A DNA stretch of 64,000 nt from CAMDPA01 sp964574325 (GTDB taxonomy: Bacteria; Pseudomonadota; Alphaproteobacteria; Rhizobiales; Hyphomicrobiaceae): positions 1-64,000 of the forward strand of contig CAZNMY010000016.1 of NCBI GenBank assembly GCA_964574325.1, in the 5' to 3' direction. Below, one piece after another: positions 1 to 8,749 of the stretch. The notes beneath the pieces are model-generated. The model saw only the letters and a list, made by a program, of their open reading frames with translations, ran no database searches and was not told where the DNA came from. The position numbers and the translations under genes are program-made. Position 1 is the stretch's first letter. The number at the start of each line of letters is the position of its first letter.

Positions 1-429
1 GCGGTAGCCGCTGACGCCGGCCATCGAGGTGAGCGCGTCCATCTTCTGCGCGCGGGAAAGTTGGCGCGGCAGGCAGTCGATGGCAAGCACAGTCGCCTTG
101 CGCGCGGCCAGCTGCTGCATCAGCTCTGGGTTCTGCGCTGGCCAGATGAATCCGATCAACGTGCCGCCTTCGCGTAGCATCGCGGCCTCCTCGGGCGCAG
201 GCGGGCGCACCTTGAAGACGATGTCGCTCCGGCTCCAGATTTCGGCCGCCGTCGGTACCAGCTCGGCTCCTGCCGTGCGGTAACTGTCATCGGTGAAGTT
301 CGCCGCATCGCCCGCGCCGCTTTCCACGATCACCGAGAAGCCCAGCCTGACGAGCTTCTCCACCACGTCGGGCACGGTGGCGACCCGCTTTTCTCCGGCG
401 GCCGTTTCCTTCGGAACTCCAATGCGCAT
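1..429 (-). CDS. pntA: NAD(P) transhydrogenase subunit alpha, N-terminal part (runs off the window)
   Basis: The frame is read backwards from an ATG at 429 and stays open to base 1, giving the first 143 residues. It begins MRIGVPKETAAGEKRVATVP, the conserved start of PntA/alanine-dehydrogenase-type proteins, and continues with the VESGAG and SDIVFKVRPP blocks of domain I. In the family, PntA with PntB forms the membrane enzyme that couples hydride transfer between NADH and NADP+ to proton movement. The 3' end and any pntB lie outside the window. It is the last gene of the minus-strand run. The alternative, alanine dehydrogenase, is less likely given the RPPAPEE and LIGFIWPAQN stretches. Confidence 0.88.
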   Translation of the reverse strand, partial: MRIGVPKETAAGEKRVATVPDVVEKLVRLGFSVIVESGAGDAANFTDDSYRTAGAELVPTAAEIWSRSDIVFKVRPPAPEEAAMLREGGTLIGFIWPAQNPELMQQLAARKATVLAIDCLPRQLSRAQKMDALTSMAGVSGYR

Positions 430-595
430 CAAGGTTTCTCCTAACGAATGTCGTCGTCTTCAAAAACTGCGCTTAGCCAACACCAGTCGCGTGTTCCTAT
501 GCAGCGCCGGCGGCGGCCGGGTTCGATGCGCCGGAAGCAGTGAGGACCTCTCGGATATGGGCCAGCTCCCAGTCCCAGGCAGAAGTCTTGCCGAG

Positions 596-1045
596 TCAGT
601 CGCCGATGTAGCTCTTCAACATCCGGTTCTCGAACTCCTGCTCCTCGAAGACGCTGCGCGCGACGTCGTGGAACGAAACCACGCCGATCAGCGCGCCATC
701 ATCGACGACCGGCAGATACCGCTGGTGCTGGTGGATCATGAGCGCGCGAAGGTCGTGCAGCTCGACGTCGGGTGTGGTGCACAGTGGCGCCGAGTTCATC
801 ACGTCACGGACCTTGAGTTCGGCTACCGGTGGCGTCGGACCATTGCGCAACTCCTTTTGCCGCCGCGCCAGAACCTGGATCACCTCGCGGAACGTCAGCA
901 GGCCGGCGACCTTGGTCCCCTCCATCACGACCAGCGAGCCCAGATCCTTGTCGGCCATGCTGATCACGCATTCGGACAGCGGTGTTTCGGGGGGCACCGT
1001 GACGGGAAGCCGGTTCTGCGATTTCAGGATGTCACGTACTTTCAT
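596..1045 (-). CDS. CBS-domain pair protein
   Basis: This 149-residue protein consists almost entirely of two CBS domains. The first runs from about residue 5 to 65 (VRDIL, then DLGSLVVMEG and VAGLLTFREV) and the second from about 77 to 140 (VRDVMNSAPLCTTPD, then RYLPVVDDGALIGVVSFHDV). CBS pairs usually bind adenine nucleotides and report energy state, but there is no catalytic domain here, so its partner is unknown. An AGGAAA ribosome-binding sequence lies just before the ATG. It sits between the dehydratase gene and pntA on the same strand. A second CBS-pair protein, not closely similar, lies at 27712-28158. Confidence 0.85.
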   Translation of the reverse strand: MKVRDILKSQNRLPVTVPPETPLSECVISMADKDLGSLVVMEGTKVAGLLTFREVIQVLARRQKELRNGPTPPVAELKVRDVMNSAPLCTTPDVELHDLRALMIHQHQRYLPVVDDGALIGVVSFHDVARSVFEEQEFENRMLKSYIGD

Positions 1046-1159
1046 CGCTATTTCCTCTCGCGACGCTCGGCCGCCTCATCGCTAGACGCCGAGCTTTGCG
1101 CGATCTGGGTGCGCCGCGCAGCCTCGGGTGATTGCAATTCGTGTCGCACTGATCGAGCC

Positions 1160-2869
1160 CTAGAATTGCGCAGTCCCGCGAAGGAATTTGAAATCGCAGC
1201 CGAGGTCTGCGCCGGTGATCTCATCGGCGAACAACTTGGCGTAACCGCGCGTCGGCTTCTCGAACATCTGTCGCGGTTCCGCGCGCCGCTTCGCAAGCGT
1301 CGCCTCGTCCACCATCAGATCGATCGTCCTGTTCTTGATCGACAGCCGGATGCGGTCGCCGTTGCGAACGAGCCCCAGTGGTCCGCCGCTCGCCGAATCC
1401 GGCGTGATGTGCAGCACGATGGTGCCGTAGGCCGTGCCGCTCATGCGCGCGTCCGAGATGCGGATCATGTCCTTCACGCCGGCCTTCGCGAGCTTCTTCG
1501 GGATCGGCAGGAAACCCGCCTCCGGCATACACTCCGGCGCGTTCGGCCCGGCGTTCTGCAGCACCATGATGTCGTCGGCCGTGATGTCGAGATCAGGATC
1601 GTCCACACGCTTCGACAGATCCTCGAGCGACGTGAACACGATCGCGCGGCCCTCGTGCTCGAACAACCGTTGATCCGCCGCCGAGCGCTTCAGGATCGCC
1701 CCGCCCGGCGCGAGGTTCCCGTATAGCGCGACGAGGCCGCCGAGCGGCTCCAGCGGCGCCCCGCGCGCCGAAACGTAGTTGCGATCGACCCACGTCGCGC
1801 CTTCGCCAGAAAGCCGCTCGCCGAGCGGTTCGCCAGTGACCGTCATCGCATCGAGATGCAGCAGGTCCTTCAGCTCGCGCATCAGCGCGCCCATTCCGCC
1901 GGCCGAATGGAAGTCCTCCATGTAGCCACTGCCGACTGGCTTCAGGTTCACCAGCACCGGCGTCGTATCGGAAAGCTCGTTGAGCCGCTTCAACGACACG
2001 TCGAGGCCCGCGCGCCCCGCAATTGCCGCGAGATGGATCACGGCGTTCGTCGAGCCGCCGATCGCCATCAGCACGCGGATCGCGTTCTCGACCGACTTCT
2101 GCGTGACAATCTTGTCCGGCGTCAGCCCGCTCGCGGCCATCCGCACCGCAGCGGCACCGGTCGCTTCCGCCGCGCGCAGCCGATCCGCGTGAACGGCAGG
2201 GATGGCAGCCGTACCCGGCAGCGTCATGCCGAGCGCTTCCGCGATGCACGCCATCGTCGAGGCTGTGCCCATGACAGCGCAGCTTCCAGCCGTCACCGCG
2301 AGTTGGCCTTCTACGACGTTGATCTCCTCCTCGGAGACGCTGCCTGCGCGATAGTTCGCCCAGAAGCGGCGGCAATCCGTGCACGCGCCGAGCCTCTCGC
2401 CCTTGTGCCGCCCGGTCATCATCGGCCCGCCGATCAGCTGGATGGCCGGCCGGTTCGCCGACACCGCGCCCATAAGCTGCGCCGGCACGGTTTTGTCGCA
2501 ACCGCCCATCAGCACGACCGCGTCCATCGGCTGGGCGCGGATCATCTCCTCCGTGTCCATCGCCATCAGGTTGCGGAATTTAAGCGACGTCGGCGACAGG
2601 AACACTTCGCCGAGCGAGATGGTCGGGAACTCGAGCGGCAGCGCGCCGGCTGCGAGCACGCCACGTTTCACCGCTTCGAGGAGTTCCGGGAAATGACGGT
2701 GACAGTTGTTGAAGCCCGACGGCGTGTAGGCGATGCCGATCACCGGCTTTTCGAGCGCTTCCTTCGAGTAGCCCATCGACTTGGCGAACGACCTGCGCAG
2801 GTAGACCGAGAAATCGAAGTCGCCGTAGTTCGTCAGCCCGAGCGTGATTCCGGTCTTCTTCGTCGTCAT
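1160..2869 (-). CDS. IlvD/Edd-family dehydratase (sugar-acid or dihydroxy-acid dehydratase)
   Basis: The product is about 569 residues, the normal length of the family. These Fe-S enzymes dehydrate 2,3-dihydroxy acids or aldonates to 2-keto-3-deoxy acids. The cluster-binding cysteines are visible in GGCDKTVPAQLMG, ACTDCRRFW and GSCAVMGTASTMACIAEALG, and the C-terminal block RISDARMSGTAYG is typical. The start at 2869 (MTTKKTGITLG) was chosen over an in-frame start at 2941 because a GGGAGAG ribosome-binding sequence precedes it and the longer N-terminus is low-complexity. With an aldehyde dehydrogenase and sugar-type oxidoreductases next door, an aldonate dehydratase such as arabonate or galactonate dehydratase is more likely than biosynthetic IlvD. 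The substrate cannot be read from the sequence. Confidence 0.88.
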   Translation of the reverse strand: MTTKKTGITLGLTNYGDFDFSVYLRRSFAKSMGYSKEALEKPVIGIAYTPSGFNNCHRHFPELLEAVKRGVLAAGALPLEFPTISLGEVFLSPTSLKFRNLMAMDTEEMIRAQPMDAVVLMGGCDKTVPAQLMGAVSANRPAIQLIGGPMMTGRHKGERLGACTDCRRFWANYRAGSVSEEEINVVEGQLAVTAGSCAVMGTASTMACIAEALGMTLPGTAAIPAVHADRLRAAEATGAAAVRMAASGLTPDKIVTQKSVENAIRVLMAIGGSTNAVIHLAAIAGRAGLDVSLKRLNELSDTTPVLVNLKPVGSGYMEDFHSAGGMGALMRELKDLLHLDAMTVTGEPLGERLSGEGATWVDRNYVSARGAPLEPLGGLVALYGNLAPGGAILKRSAADQRLFEHEGRAIVFTSLEDLSKRVDDPDLDITADDIMVLQNAGPNAPECMPEAGFLPIPKKLAKAGVKDMIRISDARMSGTAYGTIVLHITPDSASGGPLGLVRNGDRIRLSIKNRTIDLMVDEATLAKRRAEPRQMFEKPTRGYAKLFADEITGADLGCDFKFLRGTAQF

Positions 2870-2945
2870 GGTCTTGCTCTCCCAGCCCGCGCTCGCATAG
2901 GAGCGCGCCGCCCATGCAGCGCGCCTCCGGCGGGCTTCCATCTCG

Positions 2946-4391
2946 TCAGCTCAGCTTCGTCTTGATGTACTTCGGCTCGAGATAGTCACGGATGCCAATC
3001 GATCCGCCCTCTCGGCCAATGCCGCTTTCCTTAATTCCGCCGAACGGCGCTTCCGCCGTCGCCAGCAGCATGTCGTTGACGCCGACCATGCCGACTTCCA
3101 GCGCCTCGGCTGCGAGGGTTGCCGTCTTAAGGCTCTTGGCGAACACATATCCGGCAAGCCCGAAAGGCAGCGCGTTAGCGCGCTCGATCACATCTTCGAA
3201 GCTCGTGAATGTCGCGATCGGTGCGACTGGACCGAACGGCTCGTCGTTCATGATGCGCGCATCGTCCGGCACGCACCCCAGTACCGTTGGCTCGAAGAAA
3301 TAGCCCCGATTGTGCCCTGCCGGCGTCTTGCCGCCCGCGAGTAGATCGGCCCCGCGATCCAGCGCATCCTTTACAAGAGCCTTTGCGTTGTCGAGGCCAC
3401 GCGAATTGGCGAGCGGCCCCATCGTCACGCCGTCTTCGAGCCCGCGCCCGATTTTGAGCGCCGCCGCTTTTTCCGCGAACCGCTTCGAAAATGGCTCGTA
3501 GAGGCTTTCATGCACGTAGAACCGCGACGGCGAAATGCACACCTGCCCGCAGTTGCGGAACTTCGTCGCCGCACACGTGTCGGCGGCCGCCAGCGGATCG
3601 GCATCTTCGAAGACGAGCACGGGTGCATGACCGCCAAGCTCCATCGACACCTTCTTCACACCATCTGCCGCAAGCCGGAGCATCTCCTTGCCGACCGGCA
3701 CGGAGCCCGTGAGTGAAATCTTGCGCACTATTGGTGAGGCGATCAGATGCTTCGCGATCAGCCCCGAGTTACCCGTCACGAGTCCGACGGCGCCGGGCGG
3801 CAGCCCTGCATCGTGGCACGCCTGCACGATGGCCATCGCGCAGCCGGGCGACTCTCCGGCGGGCTTCAAGATGATCGAGCACCCAGCCGCTAGCGCCGCG
3901 GCGATCTTTCGCGCCGGCAGCAATGCCGGAAAGTTCCACGCAGCGAACGCCGCGACGACGCCGACCGGCTGCCAGATCACAGCCAGGCGGACATCGCTCG
4001 CACGCCCTTCGATCGTCTGCCCATAGATGCGCTTCGTTTCCTCCGCGTACCACTCGAACTGATCCGCCGTCGCCCCCCACTCGCCACGCGCCTCGGCGAT
4101 CGGCTTTCCCGTCTCGAGTGACATCAGCCGCGCCATGGGCTCCACGCGTTCGCGCAACAGATCGGCGACGCGCCGCAATTTGGCCGCGCGCTCCCACGGC
4201 TGCACCTGTCGCCAAGAGGCAAATCCCTTTCGCGCTGCGGCCAGCGCGGCGTCGAGATCCTCAACGCTCGCATCGGGTATTTTTCCGATCACATCCTCAG
4301 TCGCTGGATCGTGAACCGGCTTCGACCGGTTGCCTGCGGCCTGACGCCAGCCGGCATCGATATAGAGACCGTAGTCGCCATAAGCGTTCAT
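2946..4391 (-). CDS. NAD(P)-dependent aldehyde dehydrogenase (succinate/2-oxoglutarate semialdehyde type)
   Basis: This 481-residue protein is a full-length member of the aldehyde dehydrogenase superfamily. The general-base glutamate lies in MELGGHAP (E251) and the catalytic cysteine in GQVCISPSRF (C285). Cofactor-binding blocks AAFAAWNFPALLPARK and LTGSVPVGK are present. The overall pattern resembles succinate-semialdehyde and 2-oxoglutarate-semialdehyde dehydrogenases. Next to an aldonate-type dehydratase this suggests the final oxidation of a non-phosphorylative (Weimberg-like) route, which is inference: the 2-keto-3-deoxy-acid dehydratase that such a route also needs was not found. The gap to the dehydratase gene is 76 bases, so the two are probably co-transcribed. 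Confidence 0.9.
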   Translation of the reverse strand: MNAYGDYGLYIDAGWRQAAGNRSKPVHDPATEDVIGKIPDASVEDLDAALAAARKGFASWRQVQPWERAAKLRRVADLLRERVEPMARLMSLETGKPIAEARGEWGATADQFEWYAEETKRIYGQTIEGRASDVRLAVIWQPVGVVAAFAAWNFPALLPARKIAAALAAGCSIILKPAGESPGCAMAIVQACHDAGLPPGAVGLVTGNSGLIAKHLIASPIVRKISLTGSVPVGKEMLRLAADGVKKVSMELGGHAPVLVFEDADPLAAADTCAATKFRNCGQVCISPSRFYVHESLYEPFSKRFAEKAAALKIGRGLEDGVTMGPLANSRGLDNAKALVKDALDRGADLLAGGKTPAGHNRGYFFEPTVLGCVPDDARIMNDEPFGPVAPIATFTSFEDVIERANALPFGLAGYVFAKSLKTATLAAEALEVGMVGVNDMLLATAEAPFGGIKESGIGREGGSIGIRDYLEPKYIKTKLS

Positions 4392-4483
4392 TATCGCCTG
4401 CCCTTCGATTTCCTGAATTCAGCGTGGCTGATCGTACTTGACCGGATTGATCGCCCCATAGAGATGAACGGGCGATCACTTGC

Positions 4484-6373
4484 TCAGATGTCCTGCTCCA
4501 GCCACGCGCGCTGCATGTCACCGCACCAGTTGCCGACGTTCCACTGGCCCCACGCGCCGAGCCCGGCAAGTTCGTTCTCGCCGGAGTAAACGGGCACATG
4601 GACGACGGACAAGCCGTCGTATTTGTGAGCGCTCGCGAGGGCTTCCTTCAGGCTGTCCGTCGTGAATCCACCGCTCACCGCGTTGACTCCGGTCACACTG
4701 CCGGCAAGTCGCACGTAGTCGACAGCGACGCTGTCGTTTGTCTTAAAGCCCTTGCCGTATTGCGCCTTCTGCAAGCCTGTGATCGCGGCCATCCGTCGGT
4801 TGTCGAAGATCACGAGCATGCCTTTGACACCGTGCTCGACGCCGTCGATCAGGATCTGAGGGTTCATCATGAAGCTGCCGTCGCCTGTGAAAGCAATCGT
4901 GTAGCGCGGCTTGTCCGCGATGCCGCTTGCGAGCAAACCGCTTGCCGAGAAACCCATGTATGAGGCTCCCGTCTCCGTGAAGGTATCGCCCGTGCGGTCG
5001 TCCTCGACGATCTGGAAGCCGTTGGCCTGTACGTCGCCGGCATCGAACAGCTTTGCTGCACCGATTTTCTTGGCGAAGTCGGCAACCACCTTGATCGCGG
5101 TGGGCTCCCCTAGGCACGGACGCTGCCAAACCTCGTCGGCCATCGGGGGGGCCTGGAAGCGTGCCCTCTTGTAGGAGCTCCACTCATTCTTCTTGGCAGC
5201 GCAGGCTTCCAACCACTTCGCCTTGTTGGCGCGAGCCTTCCCACCCATTGCCTCGAGCTTGGCGGCGAGACGATCAGCAACCGCCGTGATGTCGCCGGTC
5301 AGCGCCAGTGTGAGGTTGTAGTGCATGGCGTCGTTTAGATCGCCGTTGATGTTGATCACGCGCTTCGTCGCCTTGTAGCCAATGCCGGAGCAATCGGCCT
5401 GGCATACCGCGCGCGATCCGATCACGACGAGCAGCTCTGCGTTCGCCGTCGCGAAGTTGCCGCTGATCGATCCCTTCGATCCGGCGACGTGCATGTTCTG
5501 AGGATGCGCGTCGGGCAGAACACCTGTCGAGCCCGGTGACAACGCGACAGCAGCACCCGCAGCTTGTACCAGCCGCCGCACGGCCTCGTCGTGCCCGCGC
5601 GTGCCGCCACCGGCCTTGATGACGACCGAACCTGCTTCCGCGATCTGCTGCGCGGCAACGTCGAGATCGTCGTCGTCGGCAGGCGCCATCGCCGGTAGCG
5701 AGGGCCGCTCGGGCAGTGCTGCGAGATTGAGGCGCAGCTTCTGCGGTTGCGTGTTGAGCGGCAGCAGCAGGAAGAACGGACCCGCGCGATAGGGATGATT
5801 GACCTGCATCGCCCCGCGGCGCAGCGCATCGCGGATCGCCTCGGGCGTGTGCAGCGTGTATGAACGGCCGAGAATCGCGGTCATCTGGCCGAAAAGGCCC
5901 TGCTCCTCCTTCGGCACCTGCTGCATGTTGTAGCCTTCGCCGAACGTCGTCTCGTCACCATAGATGTGATAGACGCCGACGCCGTTCGACGCGGCGGCCA
6001 GTGCTCCGGCATACGCCTGCATCGCGCCAGGACCAATCGATGTGATAACCGCGGGAATCTCCCCGTACTGCCAGCGGAGCGCAGTCGCGGCGTGCGCCAT
6101 CGCGACCTCATTGCGGCAGTTGAACGTGCGGGTCACGCCCGCTTCCTCGTAGATGCGCAGGACTTCGCCGAGGTCGGTGGAGCCGTGACCGAAGATCGCG
6201 AAGTACTTGGCGACCCCCTGTTTGAGGAGCCCCAGAACCAGAGCTTCCGACAGCGTGACGTCGACGATCTTGTCGATTGCCCCGGTCGCCATTGCAGCGT
6301 CGAGTCCTCCCGCCTTGGCGATTGCGCTCGCGCGTTGCGCCATGTCCGATGTGGCGGGCAAAGTCGTCGTCAT
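4484..6373 (-). CDS. Thiamine-diphosphate-dependent enzyme, IolD/acetolactate-synthase-like
   Basis: The 629-residue protein has the three-domain layout of ThDP enzymes. An N-terminal pyrimidine-binding domain carries the cofactor-activating glutamate (CRNEVAMAHA, E89). A central domain follows, and then a pyrophosphate-binding domain with the GDGS...N metal motif (GDGSFMMNP followed by IFDNRRM, roughly residues 495-525). The FAIFGHGSTDLGE stretch resembles IolD, the C-C hydrolase that opens the ring of trihydroxycyclohexanedione in inositol breakdown. Equally, it could be an unassigned acetolactate-synthase relative. Neighbours include a Gfo/Idh/MocA oxidoreductase, a family that contains inositol dehydrogenases, which supports but does not prove a cyclitol substrate. 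Confidence 0.78.
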   Translation of the reverse strand: MTTTLPATSDMAQRASAIAKAGGLDAAMATGAIDKIVDVTLSEALVLGLLKQGVAKYFAIFGHGSTDLGEVLRIYEEAGVTRTFNCRNEVAMAHAATALRWQYGEIPAVITSIGPGAMQAYAGALAAASNGVGVYHIYGDETTFGEGYNMQQVPKEEQGLFGQMTAILGRSYTLHTPEAIRDALRRGAMQVNHPYRAGPFFLLLPLNTQPQKLRLNLAALPERPSLPAMAPADDDDLDVAAQQIAEAGSVVIKAGGGTRGHDEAVRRLVQAAGAAVALSPGSTGVLPDAHPQNMHVAGSKGSISGNFATANAELLVVIGSRAVCQADCSGIGYKATKRVININGDLNDAMHYNLTLALTGDITAVADRLAAKLEAMGGKARANKAKWLEACAAKKNEWSSYKRARFQAPPMADEVWQRPCLGEPTAIKVVADFAKKIGAAKLFDAGDVQANGFQIVEDDRTGDTFTETGASYMGFSASGLLASGIADKPRYTIAFTGDGSFMMNPQILIDGVEHGVKGMLVIFDNRRMAAITGLQKAQYGKGFKTNDSVAVDYVRLAGSVTGVNAVSGGFTTDSLKEALASAHKYDGLSVVHVPVYSGENELAGLGAWGQWNVGNWCGDMQRAWLEQDI

Positions 6374-6517
6374 AGGATCACCCTCGGGAAGAGACGTGCA
6401 TCTAGAGAAATCAATGGTTCAGGGGCCCGCTCCTAGGCATTCGCCAGGAGGCAGGGTCAAACATATGGGGCCGGCAACTCGCTTCGCGTTCTGTCGGGGG
6501 CCGCACTTCACCCAACA

Positions 6518-6549
6518 CTCTCCCTAACGCAGAAGCGCGATAGGGAGAG
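6518..6549 (-). terminator. Hairpin downstream of the Gfo/Idh/MocA gene
   Basis: CTCTCCCTA at 6518-6526 pairs perfectly with TAGGGAGAG at 6541-6549, nine bases past the stop codon of the oxidoreductase gene. There is no clear T-run on the minus strand, so it could be a processing or attenuation hairpin between two operon halves instead of a full terminator. Confidence 0.4.
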
Positions 6550-6557
6550 CGATCGGT

Positions 6558-7568
6558 TTACTCGCCGCTTTTCAGTATTTCAGCGACGTCGATGCTGCGG
6601 CCTTCCTTCGCCGAGCGCACGCCGGCTTTGATCACCGCGAGATTGCGCGCAGCCCAGAATCCGTCGGTCTCTGGCTTTGTCTTGTTGCGGACGCAGGCGG
6701 CGAACTCGTCGATCTCCGCCCGGATCGTATCGACCTCGTCGACGGCAATCGCTGTGGGCTTGGCGTCGCCCTGCTTCAGGTGACGCAGGCCGTTGAAGAG
6801 ATCGTAGTACGCCGACGCGGCCTTCCCGTAGATGTTCATCATGTAATACTCGGACGCGGACGCGTACGACGCGGTCAGGTTCGAGATCGCGCCGCTCTCG
6901 TGTTCGAGGATGAGGTTCGCGACATCGGGGTTATCGCCGGGCAACACGAGTTGGGCGGAGCGACCGGTCACGCGGCGGACAGGCCCCATCAGGAACTCGA
7001 GCACATCGACATAGTGGATGCCGATCTGCAGCATCACGCCGCCCGGCATGCCCGCTGCCTGATAGCGCCACGATGACAGGTCGATCTTGCCGAGGCGGTC
7101 GCGACTGATATTGCCTTCCGCCTGAACGAGTTTGCCAAAGCGGCCGGCGTCAATCTCGTTCTTGATCCAGCGAAAGTGGCCCTCGCGGCGGCGCTGATAG
7201 CCCAGCGAGAGGATTACATCGTGCTTCTTGCAGACCTCCGCGATCGCGAAGCCCTCTGCGACCGTGTTGGCGATCGGCTTGTCGAGGAAGACGTGCTTTC
7301 CAGCGCTCGCGGCCTCAGCTGTCGTCTCGAGGTGGACGCCGTTGGGCGTCGTGTTGATGATCGCTTCGATCGACGGATCCTTGAGGATCTCGTCGTAACT
7401 CGCAGCCGACGTGCAGCCGTATTTCGCGGCGAACGCGTCGCGCTTGTCCTTCGATCGCGTGAAACAGGAGACGATCTCGACGCTGTTACCGCGCTTCACG
7501 GCGTCGGCTAGAACATCGGACCACCACCCCATGCCGAGCACAGCGACGCGAACAGGCATAACGGACAT
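6558..7568 (-). CDS. Gfo/Idh/MocA-family NAD(P)-dependent oxidoreductase
   Basis: The product is about 336 residues. The N-terminal Rossmann fold starts with VRVAVLGMGWWSDVLADAVK, and the family's characteristic EKP-type motif appears as HVFLDKPIANT, with DKP in place of EKP. The C-terminal half has the typical mixed-sheet domain with GIHYVDVLEF. Members oxidise sugars, inositols or sugar acids with NAD(P). The ATG at 7568 is preceded by a GGAG ribosome-binding sequence at good spacing, whereas the longer reading frame would begin with TTG inside that site. It lies between the Bug-type receptor and the IolD-like gene, consistent with dehydrogenation of the imported compound. Confidence 0.87.
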   Translation of the reverse strand: MSVMPVRVAVLGMGWWSDVLADAVKRGNSVEIVSCFTRSKDKRDAFAAKYGCTSAASYDEILKDPSIEAIINTTPNGVHLETTAEAASAGKHVFLDKPIANTVAEGFAIAEVCKKHDVILSLGYQRRREGHFRWIKNEIDAGRFGKLVQAEGNISRDRLGKIDLSSWRYQAAGMPGGVMLQIGIHYVDVLEFLMGPVRRVTGRSAQLVLPGDNPDVANLILEHESGAISNLTASYASASEYYMMNIYGKAASAYYDLFNGLRHLKQGDAKPTAIAVDEVDTIRAEIDEFAACVRNKTKPETDGFWAARNLAVIKAGVRSAKEGRSIDVAEILKSGE

Positions 7569-7656
7569 TTTCGTCTCCAAATGACAAGGTGAAGTGTAGA
7601 AGGAAGACCGAGCATGAGAGGTCGCCGGATCCTGGATCGTTGTCGTTTCTTTGAGG

Positions 7657-8661
7657 CTACTTCTTCTGCGCCGCAGCAGGTCCCGAGACGGCCACGGCCG
7701 ACTTCAGAATCGGTTCCCAGCGTGCCGTCTCGCGGCTGACCGTCTCGGAGAGATATTCCGGTGTGCGCTCTTTGCCTGATGTTACCGCCCCGCCCAATGC
7801 CTCGATCCTGGCAATGACGGTCTTGTCCTCGAGTGCGTTCGATACAGCAGCGTTCAATGTCGCGACGACTGGCTTGGGCGTGCCCTTGGGTGCGAAAACG
7901 GCGCTCCAGATGCTGAGATCAAAGCGCGGCAAGCCACCTTCCTTGGAGGTCGGGACTTGCGGCAAGGCCGGGGAGCGTTCGGGCGATGTGATGGCAAAGG
8001 CCTTCACATTGCCTGACTTGATCTGCTCGGCCATTCCCATCGTCGAATCGCAGACGTAGTCGATCTGGCCGGCGACGACGTCATTGAGCGCAGGAGCGCT
8101 GCCGCGATACGCGACGACGTTGGCATCCACGCCAGCCTCAGTGTTGAACAACAGACAGGCCATGTGCGAGGACGCGCCGACGCCGCCGTGCCCCTGGCTG
8201 GTCTTGCCGGCATTTGCCTTGAGATAATCAACGAATTCCTTGAGGTTGCTCGCTGGGATGCTTTTGCGAGCTACGACGACGGCCGGACCGTGCATCACCA
8301 TCGCGACCGGCTCGAAATCCTTGCGGCTGTCGTACTTCAGGTTCGCGTAGAGCGAGGGGGCCGCGACGTGACTGCCCATGCTACCGGATAGCAGCGTATA
8401 CCCATCAGGAGCGGCTGCCGCCACGCGGGCGCTGCCGATCGTACCGCCGGCACCGCCAATGTTCTCGATCACGATCGACTGCTTCAAGTGCTTCGACATG
8501 CTTTCAGCGATGATGCGGGCGACCACATCGCTGGGCCCGCCAGGCGCGAAGGGCACGATCATCGTAATCGGCCTCGTCGGATAGGCTTGTGCGAACGCGG
8601 CTTGCGAGATCGCCAACAGCCCTGCTGCGGCGGCTACCGATCCTGCTGTCAGTTTCATCAT
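7657..8661 (-). CDS. Bug-family (TctC-type) periplasmic solute receptor
   Basis: This 334-residue protein starts with a signal peptide (MMKLTAGSVAAAAGLLAIS, probable cleavage after QAAFA), then YPTRPITMIVPFAPGGPSDV, the signature of Bug/TctC receptors. These bind carboxylates or other small organic solutes in the periplasm, normally for tripartite tricarboxylate transporters. No TctA or TctB membrane gene is adjacent, which is common for Bug proteins. A GGGAGG ribosome-binding sequence precedes the start. Its place between the molybdenum hydroxylase and the oxidoreductase suggests it captures the pathway substrate. Ligand unknown. Confidence 0.9.
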   Translation of the reverse strand: MMKLTAGSVAAAAGLLAISQAAFAQAYPTRPITMIVPFAPGGPSDVVARIIAESMSKHLKQSIVIENIGGAGGTIGSARVAAAAPDGYTLLSGSMGSHVAAPSLYANLKYDSRKDFEPVAMVMHGPAVVVARKSIPASNLKEFVDYLKANAGKTSQGHGGVGASSHMACLLFNTEAGVDANVVAYRGSAPALNDVVAGQIDYVCDSTMGMAEQIKSGNVKAFAITSPERSPALPQVPTSKEGGLPRFDLSIWSAVFAPKGTPKPVVATLNAAVSNALEDKTVIARIEALGGAVTSGKERTPEYLSETVSRETARWEPILKSAVAVSGPAAAQKK

Positions 8662-8749
8662 CGATTCCTCCCGTTTGAGATTTCGCCGCCGGCCAATGCT
8701 TGGCCATGACTGTTCACACGAACTTCGAATGTCTTGAGGCTTGACGTTT

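Noticed and set aside
293..1726. Long plus-strand open frame of 477 codons opposite the CBS, dehydratase and pntA genes
   Set aside because: Arg/Val/His-rich translation with no family signature. The minus strand carries three recognisable genes in the same interval; high GC makes such antisense frames common.
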